Below are positions 26,228 through 35,257 of a DNA stretch of 64,000 nt, in pieces. Each line of letters opens with the position of its first letter. The first letter of the stretch is position 1. Source of the stretch: Immersiella caudata (Eukaryota > Ascomycota > Sordariomycetes > Sordariales > Lasiosphaeriaceae); contig JAULSU010000002.1 of assembly GCA_030512335.1 (NCBI GenBank), positions 1,798,001-1,862,000 of the forward strand, written 5' to 3'. Under the pieces are notes generated by a model. That model did not search any database, was not told the DNA's origin, and was given only the letters and a program-made list of their open reading frames with translations. Position numbers and translations under genes: made by a program.

Positions 26228-26658
26228 TCATGCTTCAGACGCTCCCTCAGTCTGATCGCCAACTGACGTCTCTCCCTCCGCCTCAGACTTGTCACTGACC
26301 TCCTCAGGCTCTTTACCCATGACGTTCTCAAACTGCGACCATAACGCCTCAACGGACGAGAACTCATTGCCCACCTACAAGCTTAGTTAGCCCCTCCTTG
26401 GCGTTGCAAGCGCAACCTAAAACAGAAAGAAGGGAAAGTACCGTAATGACAGCCTCTAGCGACCGGTTCAATTTGTTGATATTCGCAAGGACATGCTCGA
26501 AGCTCTGTGTGACGAACTAGTCAAATCGGAAATTCAACAGTGTGGAGCAGGAGGTGGCATACCATGGCAATCTCAGCCATCAACTCTTCGCGCTGCTGTT
26601 CAAAGTACGACTTTTCCCTCGTCCCCGCGGCCGAAGTCGACCTCTGTTGTGAAGCCAT
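26228..26658 (-). CDS. dad1: DASH complex subunit Dad1
   Basis: Dad1 is part of the ten-subunit DASH/Dam1 ring that couples kinetochores to spindle microtubules. Three exons (26658-26563, 26504-26442, 26374-26228) encode 101 residues, similar to yeast Dad1 (94). The core [15 protein letters not shown], then [14 protein letters not shown] and [12 protein letters not shown], aligns with the family pattern in order. The C-terminal third is acidic and probably disordered. All three exons join in phase 0 with canonical borders. Upstream of the start are two ACGCG cores (near 26698-26708) and a telomere-like repeat (26751-26763), then the tRNA-Arg gene. Identification rests on the spliced protein and is solid. 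Confidence 0.9.
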
Positions 26659-26750
26659 GGCTATCAAGGTGTGCGGTGATAGTGAGGGGCAACAGCGACG
26701 CGACGCGGTCAACAAATGGCTAGCGAGGGGTAAAAGTCCAATGGCGATGA

Positions 26751-26763
26751 GGGTTAGGGTTGG
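26751..26763. promoter_or_regulatory. Telomere-like (TTAGGG) motif
   Basis: GGGTTAGGGTTGG lies about 95 bp upstream of the dad1 start. Interstitial TTAGGG motifs are bound by Tbf1-type factors in fungi. Function here is inferred from the motif only. Confidence 0.4.
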
Positions 26764-26827
26764 ATTCAAAAAAAATTAGGCACAGTGTGCAATCATCAGG
26801 GGAAACTGCAACTCTTTTGAATGTCAA

Positions 26828-26926
26828 GGTCCGCTGGCTCAATGGCAGAGCGTCTGACTACGATATTTGATCATATCTGATTGAATAGTTATCAGGAGGT
26901 TCCAGGTTCGACCCCTGGGTGGATCG
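26828..26926 (+). tRNA. tRNA-Arg(ACG) with intron
   Basis: A full cloverleaf can be drawn: acceptor GGTCCGC pairs with GTGGATC (two G-T wobbles), D stem GCTC/GAGC, anticodon stem TCTGA/TCAGG, T stem CCAGG/CCTGG, discriminator G. The anticodon ACG is at 26860-26862 after a conserved T. An intron of about 27 nt (26864-26890) sits one base 3' of the anticodon, the standard place. The A box TGGCTCAATGG and B box GGTTCGACCCC both match consensus. It lies between divergent dad1 and swa2. Confidence 0.93.
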
Positions 26927-26935
26927 AGATATATC

Positions 26936-26940
26936 TTTTT
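26936..26940 (+). terminator. Pol III terminator of tRNA-Arg
   Basis: Five T residues begin 10 nt after the discriminator base. Confidence 0.7.
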
Positions 26941-27034
26941 GCCGTTACCATCATGCCTGTGTCAGTTTTTTTAGTTTTTTTTTTGCTCCGCTGGTGTGCT
27001 GCCAGGAATCCTGGGTTAGTTGGGGTTGGACTCT

Positions 27035-27049
27035 CCTAACCCTAACCCC
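27035..27049. promoter_or_regulatory. Telomere-like (CCCTAA) motif
   Basis: CCTAACCCTAACCCC lies about 180 bp upstream of the swa2 start and is in opposite orientation to the copy at 26751. The two flank the tRNA-Arg gene. Confidence 0.4.
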
Positions 27050-27229
27050 TCATCCCTTTCTCCGCACTCCACCTGCAACCGCTGGGCGGCAAGGGTGCTA
27101 CCGCCAAGTGGGGCTGCAACCTCCCCCTCGACACCAGCGCCGTACCCTCCCGCCAACTCACACGACACCTATTCACGACGAACAATGCCTTGATGGCCTT
27201 ACCTACGCTCCAATTTTCACACATTCACA

Positions 27230-30061
27230 ATGGATGACCTATCCTCTCTTCAATGGAGCGCCCCGGCCTCAAAACCCTCCGCCCCAGCTCCCGCGACAAC
27301 AAGCTCCTTCCCTGCCCTGCGCCCAACGCCCTCTCCGTTTGCCTCCGGTCGCAACACTCCCCTGGGTGGCACATCCACCCCGGGCGGCTTCAAACCCCCC
27401 GCGACATCAACCTCAACCTCCAAACCCGCGGCAGACACCACTTCCAGCTTCAGCAACCTTGTCAACTTCGGCACCGCTAAATCCACCGCAAACCTCACCT
27501 TGCGTGAGCGCGCTGACTTGTTAGAAGCCGAGAAGAGGAAAAAGGAAGAAGAACGGCGCAAACAGGCGCAGGCAAGCTTTGGAGATGGACGGTTTTTGGA
27601 TTCGCTAGGGAGTGGCAATGGGACGCCTAGGACGGCGAGTCCGGGGGTGGGGAGAACGCCCCCGCCTCAGCAGCCTGCTGCAGGCTCGGGCGGCCTGGGG
27701 GGTGGGAAGCGGAAGGATGATGATGAGGATCTGTTTGCGGCGTTTAGTGCGAGTACAAAGGTGGATAATGCGAGTCACTTTCCGCCGCCGGCGGAGGTGA
27801 GGAAGGCCTCGCCGGCGGGTGCGGCGCCGGGGTTGAATCTGAGTAACCCGCAAGCGTGGAATGTGCCGCCAGGAGGAGGGCCTGGTGGGGTGTTGATCGG
27901 GGATAATGATGACGATCCGTTTGGGTTGAGTCAGTTCAAGGGGAAGGCGAGCGCATCTGCGCCTGCGCCGCCACCGGAGGAGGAAGATGATGATTTGTTG
28001 GGAGATTTGGGGAGGCCGGTGGAGGAGGTAAGAAAAAGGCAACTCCCACCACAGCCGAAAGCACAAGCGCCATCGTTTTCGAGGGCGCCGGAGCCGGGGA
28101 AGGCGATAGAGGACTCGTCGGATGATTCGGACACGGAAGAACGGCCGCCGTCGGATGACCCGTTTGATAAGGCTGTGGCGCAGCTGGTAGATTATGGGTT
28201 CACGCCAGAGAACGCGAGAAGGGGCCTGACGGAGAGCGGTGCTGGGCTGAATGTCCAAGCGGCGGTAAACTGGCTGTTGGATGATGCGCATAGGCAGGCG
28301 AAGGAGAAGGCAAAGGGTGGCAAGGGCCCAAGTGAGCCGATCGGCAGCCGCGCCCCGGAGCGTGCGCCCAGCCAGTCGAGAAATGGGGCTCCTTCGTGGA
28401 TGAGAGAGGCCGAAGGCGCGAGGAGTAAGGATAATCGGTCACCTGCGTCCTCGGATGGCGACTTCACGAAAACTGCTGCCGCAGTAGGAACGAGCTTGCT
28501 CAAGACAGCCAACAGCTTCTGGAAGCAGGGGCAGAAGAAGGTCCAGAAGGCTGTCCAGGAGTTCCAGCAGGAGGGTGGTGACCCTAACCAGCCGAAGTGG
28601 ATGCGGTCAGCTCAACAGGACTTCACGGAAAATGAGAAGAGACGTCCTGATGTAACTGATGAGGCTGCGATGCTTGAATCAGGTATGCGGCCAGGACGGA
28701 GGCCAGGGGTTGGAGGGTCAGATACCCGATCATCCAGCAATGCGACTTCTCGAGACCAATCGCCAGCTTTCCCAACAAGAACCGGGCAAGGAAGTTCCGC
28801 TCCAAAGTGGCAGCAGGCTAGCCACTCTTCTGAGCTCAACCCTCGCTCCAGGCTCAGCAAGCAGGCTGTGGAAGAGCAAAGCGCGCAGGCCTATGTTAGT
28901 CCAGCGCGGAGGAAGAAGACAACACCGCAGCCACCACCGGAAGCGGAGCCTGACTTGCTATTTGGTCCTTCCGAGCTCTCGAGGCCCCAACCCCAGGCTT
29001 CGCTTCCCTCCAGGTCCGCACAACCATCCCCCGCACCAAGACCAACGCCCCGGGCATCGCCGGCCCCTCGCCCAGCACCAACTCCCCGTCCGCAACGGTC
29101 GATCCCTAGTGTCTCAGCGATCGCCCTACAAAGTTCTACCAAACACCGTCTTGATGGGACGGCACATTTCAAGCGTGGTGATTACGCCGCGGCTCATGCC
29201 TCCTACACTTCCTCCCTCACATCCATCCCACCAAGCCACCCTCTCACCATCTTGCTGCTCTGCAACCGGGCTCTGACGGCGCTCAAAACCGGTGAGCCCC
29301 GCCAAGCAGTAGAAGATGCCGACAGGGCGCTCGAGATTATTGGTCCAACCAAGGGAGAGGGCGAACACGTGGACCTCCATGGTGGTGACAACGAGAAGCG
29401 AGACATGCGCGAGCTCTACGGCAAGGCCCTGACCCGCAAAGCTGAGGCCCTCGAGCAAATGGAGAAGTGGTCCGATGCCGTGACGGTTTGGCAGCTGGCC
29501 ATCGAGTCTGGCCACGGAGGTGCCACAGCGACCGCGGGCCGCCAACGCTGCCAGAAGGCACTGGCCCCTAAACCTGCTGCTCGGCCTCCGCCTGCGCGTG
29601 CCGCCCCCCCAAGACGCCCTGCACCCGCGGCAAGCCAGAAGAGCTCGGAAGCGGTGCAGAGGTTACGTGAAGCGAATAAGGCCGCGGAGAAGGAGGGCAA
29701 TGAGAAAATTGAGCTGATCGACAAGGTGGACGCCCGTGTTGCCGCGTGGCGGGACGGGAAGAGGGACAATCTGCGGGCTCTGCTAGGCAGCATGGAGAAT
29801 GTCCTATGGGAAGGGAGCGGCTGGAAGAAGGTTGGCCTGCATGAACTGGTCATGACGAATAAGGTCAAGATCATCTACATGAAGGCCATTGCGAAGACGC
29901 ACCCTGATAAGGTAGGTCCCTTATGTCTTGAAAAACGCATGTGTACTAACATGGTGTAGCTGCCGCAAGACGCTTCGACCGAGGTGAGGATGATTGCCGG
30001 AAATGTTTTCAGCACGCTGAATGAAGCATGGGACAGGTTCAAGGCGGAAAATGGGCTCTAA
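27230..30061 (+). CDS. swa2: Auxilin-like clathrin uncoating factor (Swa2)
   Basis: Auxilin recruits Hsc70 to clathrin-coated vesicles and stimulates uncoating. Two exons (27230-29911, 29960-30061) encode 927 residues. The N-terminal 300 residues are disordered, with acidic DD-LL type motifs such as DDLLGDL and a later DLLF that resemble clathrin-box or adaptor signals. A UBA-like domain is at about 305-355 (DKAVAQLVDYGF, then AAVNWLLDDA). A TPR region is at about 637-770. The C-terminal J domain has the HPD tripeptide in KTHPDK just before the intron and ends NEAWDRFKAENGL. This UBA-TPR-J order is that of yeast Swa2. The gene is longer than yeast Swa2 (668) because of the disordered parts. 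It is convergent with ubc7, 160 bp away. Confidence 0.93.
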
Positions 30062-30221
30062 AGTGGTTAGAGTGGTGGGCAGGTAGATCAGAAAGAGGTG
30101 TCCTTGTTAGATAGAGCATATCTAGGTTCTATCGCGCTCATCTTGTCCGTCAACACCGTCGCCATGCATTCAATAACCATACCGTCATGCTCTCTCCCGT
30201 AAATACCTATGTATTTAACCC

Positions 30222-30773
30222 TCACAGTCCCAGCATCCTCCTCACCCCATCCCGCACCCTCTGCTCATACTCCCCCCTCCTCTCCCTCCACATCTTCGCG
30301 GCCTCCACGTTCGCCGGACTCTCGTCATTCGGCTCCGCCAACATGCTCATCACACTGATCAGGATCTTCTCCACCGACTGTATCGGCGACCACCGCTCAG
30401 ACGCATGCTCGTAGTGATTCGGGTCATCTCCAGGCGGATGCAAAATCGAGATGCACACCAACCCATTCGGATAAACTATTGCTCTAATCAGCCGCATCCT
30501 TAACTACAATCTAAGAACAAACTTACCATTAGGGTGAAAAACCTCGCCCAAGAACTTCATCGTGGGCGGCGCAAGCGGATAGTCACGCGGGAACTTGAGC
30601 TCCGCGGGGAACACGCCACCCTCGAAGGGCGTCCCTTCGGGGCCTTGGATGAGCGCTTCCCAGTGCAGGAGGTCATCTTCGGTTATGGGGCCAGCGGTGA
30701 TGCCTTCGGGAGGGTTGTTGGTGAGGGCGCGGTATTCTTGGAGGAGGCGCCGGTGTGCGGTTGATTGGGCCAT
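30222..30773 (-). CDS. ubc7: Ubiquitin-conjugating enzyme Ubc7 (UBE2G type)
   Basis: An E2 of the Ubc7/UBE2G family, which with Cue1-type and Hrd1/Doa10-type partners ubiquitylates ER-associated degradation substrates. Two exons (30773-30527, 30475-30222) give 166 residues, matching yeast Ubc7 (165). The intron joins FHPN to VYPNG. The HPN motif is at 80-82, and the catalytic Cys about 90 lies in LVCIS. The diagnostic G2-type acidic loop after it ([17 protein letters not shown]) is present. The frame stays open 141 codons upstream with further ATGs, but the start at [11 protein letters not shown] fits the family and the upstream part has no E2 similarity. It is divergent with the mitochondrial gene to the right. 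Confidence 0.95.
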
Positions 30774-31210
30774 TTTGCGGACCGTGGGGTTGAGTTTGGG
30801 CTGAGCTGAGCCGGGGATGATTTGGATTGATGAGGGTGTGTGGTTATAGAGACGGTGGTCTGGATCGTATTTTCCGAAGGTCGGCTGGTGGGAGCCCGCG
30901 GTGAAAGTGGTAAAGGGGTTGATGACAGCTTTCGATGTCGGCCGCGGTGGTGGGTGTTCTTTGTCCTTCGAGAGCGTGAGCACTGAGCAGGACACCCACT
31001 GGATGGAGGGGTCGCGCGGGACCCAAATTACAGGGGCATGGCTTGGCGTTGGGGCGCTGTGTGGGGTGGCCAACCCGAGAATTTGCCAAGAGCTGCTTCC
31101 CGGCAGAAAAGCTGTTCTAGGGACCTCCAAGCTTCGCAACTTCGATGGAACACCTGTGATAGCAACTCGCGACGGGGACACCGGTTCCTGCACCACGCTC
31201 GCTCCCAGTC
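30774..31210. other. Divergent promoter region, ubc7/mmc1-like
   Basis: 437 bp between two divergent starts. The ubc7 frame stays open through most of it but shows no conserved protein. No clear regulatory motif was recognised. Confidence 0.5.
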
Positions 31211-33121
31211 ATGCCGCCAATATCGGGGTTGAGGCAGGTTCTCGGCCGCAGCGGCGCGCTCCGCCAGAGCAGATCATCCGTTTGTCTGTTCTGCTCTTTC
31301 ACGAAACGCGCGGGGCCATCATCGCTGGTGCCACGGAGGAAAGTGTTTGGGGGGAGCTTGCGACGGGAGTCAACCGATTCAGCCTCGACAATGACGACTA
31401 CGACTTCGGACCCCCGCCGAGATCTTCAGGACGCGTTACTAGACCTGCAAGCTCAGACACCGAACCATGTCGACCTCTGGCGCGTGCAGCTCGCGCTGCG
31501 AAACTTGGGGCAACCGCCAGGCCACGAATCGATACGAGTCGCGTTCCTAGGGTTGAAGAACGGCTCCAATTCAGGACCGACGGCGAAGAAGCTCCTGAAA
31601 TTGGCGCTGGTCGACCCGTTGAATCCCCCGGCGAGTTGGGAGACACGGCTGGAGGATCATGATCTGTCGCAGCCGCTCATAGTTCGGGTCGGCGCAATTG
31701 AAGGGCAGGATGAACAGATTGAGGAGAAATTATCGGTGGCGAAAGGCCACGCCATCCCGGAGCTCAAGGTCTCGTCTCCACCACTGAACGCGGGGAATTT
31801 GGAGCTGCTGCTCATGGAGGCCGGCGAGCTTGCTGCGGCGGAAAACACAGGCGATGCATTGGCCGTGGATGATGCGATCCTTGCACCGACGGTGGAGATA
31901 TCTGTGCCGCCGAAAGGAACGCTTACTCCCATTGCGACGCCAGTTCACATGGCGCTCTTGGTTGGGGACGGGATCCTTGGCGCTGCTTCGATACTCTCGA
32001 TACCTGTTCTGGAAGGAAGCGATACCGTCGCTGCGGCGGTGAACTTTAGGAAGATTGATGCGGAGGACCTTTCAGGCTGTCCGATCGTCAAAGTCAACCT
32101 TGAAGCTGGCGAGGAGGGGGTGGAGCTTTTCCGCGAGAACGTGGGCAACGCGATGAGATATCAAGCCCTGTGGTCGGAGTCAAATGTGGGACGTATCGGT
32201 GACTGGCTGAAGAGCAACATCATGCCGAACGAAAACGATGCTACGAAACCTCCGGTCCGCAACTTAATACAGAGCCTGCTGCAGAATGCGAGCGCCAAGA
32301 TCCAAGCAGACGAGGCCCGCGGCCTATTCAAAGCCGTGGCGGGCGATATTCTCCCAGACGCCGTCGCACGTCTCAACCAAGGGCTATCAGAATGGGCGCA
32401 AAACGCCCACGAGGAGCTGCAGGAGCGACTGGAGATGGCCTTCGCCGGCCGATCTTGGCGGGAACTGGGTTGGTGGAAGCTGTTTTGGCGCGCGGACGAC
32501 GTGGGCATGCTTTCGTCCGAGATGCTTGCCCTTCGTTTCCTCCCGGATGCCGAAAAGAGTATCATCTTCCTGGCTGGCCGCGTTCAGGAGGCGGGAGTCG
32601 CGGCGGGACACCCAACTCAACCACTGTACTCCAGCCCACCGCCAACAACAACAACAACAACAACAACCAGCACAGCTGTGGCGACCCAGTCGGAGGTCAA
32701 GTGGCCGACACACATCTCGTTCACGCGGAGCTACCTCCAAGGCAAGACGGTTCCGGCTCTGCAGGCCTTGGCGCAAAAGTTGGTACTACAGTCAACCGGC
32801 GGTGCGGCCTTGACAACAGCGCTGGCTGGTCTGACCTACCTTTCTGCGTTTGGGGCATACGAATCCGGCGCAATCGCAGCACTAGGCTTGGTGTGGAGTC
32901 TGAGACGTCTCCAGCTGAAATGGGAGTCGGCGAGGAACTTCTGGGAGGAGGAAGTGCGCGAGGAAGGCCGCAAGGCCATTCGTGCCACTGAAGCGAGCAT
33001 CGCGGAGGTCCTTGATCGGGCATCCAAGTCCCATGGCGGCGAGGCCGAGACTTTAGAAGAGTTGAGGAAAGCAAGAGAGATCATACAGAGGGCAGAAGAT
33101 GCGCTGTCACGGCTGCCGTAA
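31211..33121 (+). CDS. Mmc1-like fungal mitochondrial protein
   Basis: A single-exon 636-residue protein. The first 55 residues are rich in Arg, Ser and Gly and lack acids until the RRES segment, a typical mitochondrial presequence. The body is mostly helical, with long amphipathic stretches and a C-terminal coiled-coil (TEASIAEVLDRASKS, then AREIIQRAEDALS). A hydrophobic stretch near 540-570 (ALTTALAGLTYLSAF, then AIAALGLVW) could be a membrane hairpin. The overall pattern resembles the fungus-specific Mmc1 family of mitochondrial membrane proteins, which I assign from memory with moderate confidence. A poly-Thr run interrupts a linker at about 478-487. An internal ATG at residue 61 would remove the presequence and is less likely. 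Confidence 0.55.
   Translation: MPPISGLRQVLGRSGALRQSRSSVCLFCSFTKRAGPSSLVPRRKVFGGSLRRESTDSASTMTTTTSDPRRDLQDALLDLQAQTPNHVDLWRVQLALRNLGQPPGHESIRVAFLGLKNGSNSGPTAKKLLKLALVDPLNPPASWETRLEDHDLSQPLIVRVGAIEGQDEQIEEKLSVAKGHAIPELKVSSPPLNAGNLELLLMEAGELAAAENTGDALAVDDAILAPTVEISVPPKGTLTPIATPVHMALLVGDGILGAASILSIPVLEGSDTVAAAVNFRKIDAEDLSGCPIVKVNLEAGEEGVELFRENVGNAMRYQALWSESNVGRIGDWLKSNIMPNENDATKPPVRNLIQSLLQNASAKIQADEARGLFKAVAGDILPDAVARLNQGLSEWAQNAHEELQERLEMAFAGRSWRELGWWKLFWRADDVGMLSSEMLALRFLPDAEKSIIFLAGRVQEAGVAAGHPTQPLYSSPPPTTTTTTTTSTAVATQSEVKWPTHISFTRSYLQGKTVPALQALAQKLVLQSTGGAALTTALAGLTYLSAFGAYESGAIAALGLVWSLRRLQLKWESARNFWEEEVREEGRKAIRATEASIAEVLDRASKSHGGEAETLEELRKAREIIQRAEDALSRLP
32643..32667 (+). repeat. CAA trinucleotide repeat encoding poly-Thr
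   Basis: About eight CAA/ACA units inside the Mmc1-like coding region translate to a Thr run in a probable linker. Length polymorphism would be in frame. Confidence 0.85.
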
Positions 33122-33526
33122 TTCTAGGCTTGCGCCTTGTATATCATTGTACAATACCTATGTTGAGGGACGAATTGGGTCCGATTCAACAGTCGAAGTT
33201 CTGGGGCTCTTGTAAGAAAGCCAAGGGCTCGCTCATGTCAGCACCTGTAGACCTCTAGATGCCACACAAAACACTAGATACGTACCCTGTAAAAAACCAG
33301 GGTGCAATCTTTTTCGCTTTCCGCAGCCCGGTACCCATCCCGTCTCTCCTCGTCGGGGTAGCAGCCCGCTGGGAATATGGTATCAAGCACCCCAACACCC
33401 AGCGCAAATAGCTATTCATCGCCTTCTCTTTTTTGTTTCGTCACGTAGACGTTCCCCGAACCTAACGCCAGCCCGAACCAAGAGAGCACACCGTCCATCC
33501 GTTCACCAATACCATGGCCCTTCCAC
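33122..33526. other. Convergent 3' intergenic region
   Basis: 405 bp between the Mmc1-like gene and smd3. Nothing was recognised. Confidence 0.5.
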
Positions 33527-33943
33527 CTAAGGTCTACCTCCTCCCCTTCCGCCCGCCCTCGCCCTGCTAACAGTCGCGCGTCCTCTCGCCAGACCAACAC
33601 CTCTTCCTCTCACATTCCGACTCCGGAACATCGGTGCGTTTCTACCACCTCGTTAGCCCCCACCTCTCCATCCAAACAGAGGAGAATGGGAAGTAAAACC
33701 CTACCTCAACATATCCGGCACAATAAAAAACCGAACGTGACTACCCCGAATATACACCTGCTCGAGATGGCTTACACGCCCGTCGCGCGCTGTCACGGTG
33801 ATGTCCTTGAGCTGCACGTTCATGTTGTCTTCGGCTTCGATGAGCTTTCCGCGGTAGGTTTGGCCCGACGTGATTTCGAGCGTGACGATGTGCCCTTGGG
33901 CTTCATTGAGGAGCTTGATGGGGATGCCGATTGTGGATGTCAT
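33527..33943 (-). CDS. smd3: Spliceosomal Sm protein D3
   Basis: SmD3 is one of seven Sm proteins forming the ring around the Sm site of U1, U2, U4 and U5 snRNAs. Two exons (33943-33705, 33641-33527) encode 117 residues. Sm1 runs over about 8-47 ([14 protein letters not shown], then [10 protein letters not shown]), and Sm2 over about 55-79 with the signature [11 protein letters not shown]. The second exon supplies [15 protein letters not shown] and an RG-rich tail ending GGRGGGRP, as in other SmD3 proteins, whose arginines are methylated. The splice is AG/GTAGGG to TAG with perfect frame continuity. Without the intron the protein would stop at VPDMLR and lack its tail. Confidence 0.95.
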
Positions 33944-34225
33944 CTTGGCGCTTTGGTGTTATATTGGGGGCTTTCGGTGGTCAAGTAACAGACGCGGGTT
34001 TGGGACTGGAAGGCGTGATGGAGATGCAATTGATGCGGGTGAGGGCACAAGGGCAGATTCGCGATGGAGGGATGCGCCGGGGTTTTTCCGAAAAGGGTGT
34101 GTGTGGGGCTTGGCTTGATTCTTGGCGTTGCCGGTGGGGCTCTCTTTGGAGGGTTGAATTTGGACGCTTCAACACCCACCCAAACTCCGGCAAATCGTCA
34201 AGACAGCCAATGTTGCTTGTTAGCT

Positions 34226-34309
34226 GGGTAATTGGTCTAGGGGTATGATTTTCCCTTCGCATTCTACAGCGCCTGGGAAAGGCCACCGGTTCGAATCCGG
34301 TATTATCCA
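34226..34309 (+). tRNA. tRNA-Ala(CGC) with 12-nt intron
   Basis: The acceptor GGGTAAT pairs with ATTATCC, giving the G3-U70 wobble that is the alanine identity element, with discriminator A. The anticodon stem TTCCC/GGGAA encloses anticodon CGC at 34258-34260. A short intron (34262-34273) sits one base 3' of the anticodon. The T arm is ACCGG/CCGGT. The A box TGGTCTAGGGG and B box GGTTCGAATCC fit consensus. The D arm resembles that of proline or aspartate tRNAs, so isotype assignment rests on anticodon plus G3-U70. Confidence 0.85.
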
Positions 34310-34316
34310 CGCAATA

Positions 34317-34321
34317 TTTTT
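34317..34321 (+). terminator. Pol III terminator of tRNA-Ala
   Basis: A run of five T begins 8 nt after the discriminator. Confidence 0.7.
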
Positions 34322-34403
34322 GCTCCTATCCGGTCTGTTTTGTTGGGAGCTCTGTTTTCACCAACGACGAAGGACAACAAGATCGAATTCTATTCTCACA
34401 TAC

Positions 34404-34424
34404 TGAGTCACCTCATTTGACTCA
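34404..34424. promoter_or_regulatory. Pair of GCN4/CPC-1-type sites
   Basis: TGAGTCA (34404-34410) and TGACTCA (34418-34424) have starts 14 bp apart, more than one helical turn. These are optimal sites for the amino-acid-control factor GCN4/CPC-1 or AP-1-like bZIP proteins. The nearest downstream protein gene is the orphan at 35258. Confidence 0.4.
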
Positions 34425-35257
34425 CTTTTCGCCTCTGCCGGCTCTCGCCAGCCGGGTCCGAGCCGACCGTTGGGCCTCTCAGGTCGCACAGAGGCCAAGG
34501 CAGCCGGCCGCCTGCACCTGTCGCCGACATCACACGGAGCCGCGCCGACAGAAGACGCCGGTCGTCTTCCGGAACGCCGGACAGAGGCGCAGTAGTGGCC
34601 ATTTTCTCTCTTTCGTCGGCTTTGATCATGTGTGCCGAGTGGCAGCACATGTTTGATGGCGGTCTTGTGGTTTTTGTTGATTTTGTCGCGGTCGGCGCTG
34701 TCTTGTGTTCGCTCCTCGTTGGGCAGCAAGATGCCGGCAAGGCTCCTATGAACGGCTGCACGCTGCATTCCCCGTGATAGGATGTCTTGGTTGTGCAATT
34801 CTGAAGTCCTGCACGCTGCACTTGGACGGAACCTGATTGGGATCTGGAGAGTGATCAGTAGATGCTTCCAGAGGCTTGATTGGGAGTGGTCGCGCGCGAG
34901 TGACCTATCTTGTTGCCGTTGAGGCTGCTAGTTTGGTCGAGGATTTGCCTTCCGTCTTTTACATATAGATCGGCACAGCCACCGTTGTAGAACCTGCAAC
35001 TCTGTGTTTCTATCATAGCACTGATTGTAAATTCGGGTATCACCCGATCCATCCTTGGGCGGTCTTTTGCTTCTTCTGCCCGACTGCTAGTATCCCCTTT
35101 ACTTCACTGGTTGAGGTAAACACTCCTTACTTGCACCTCCACAAGACAAAAAGACAGAACAAGCCGCCTGCCAGCTCCCGCAGCGTTTTTCCTTTTCCTC
35201 TTGGTCGCCATATGCCAAGATCACAAGCGCAATACACCTAGCCAGTACGCCCCAAAG

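Larger units (their letters stand above)
34310..35257. other. Intergenic region upstream of orphan gene
   Basis: About 950 bp between the tRNA-Ala gene and the next start codon. It holds the tRNA terminator and two GCN4-type sites; no further gene was recognised. Confidence 0.5.

Noticed and set aside
26751..27049. Telomere or chromosome end
   Set aside because: Only two repeat units per site, inside gene-dense sequence; better read as interstitial motifs.
27605..28291. 228-codon minus-strand frame
   Set aside because: Arg-rich shadow of the swa2 coding region.
30774..31196. In-frame N-terminal extension of Ubc7
   Set aside because: The family starts near MAQS; the upstream 141 codons show no E2 similarity and lie in a divergent promoter.
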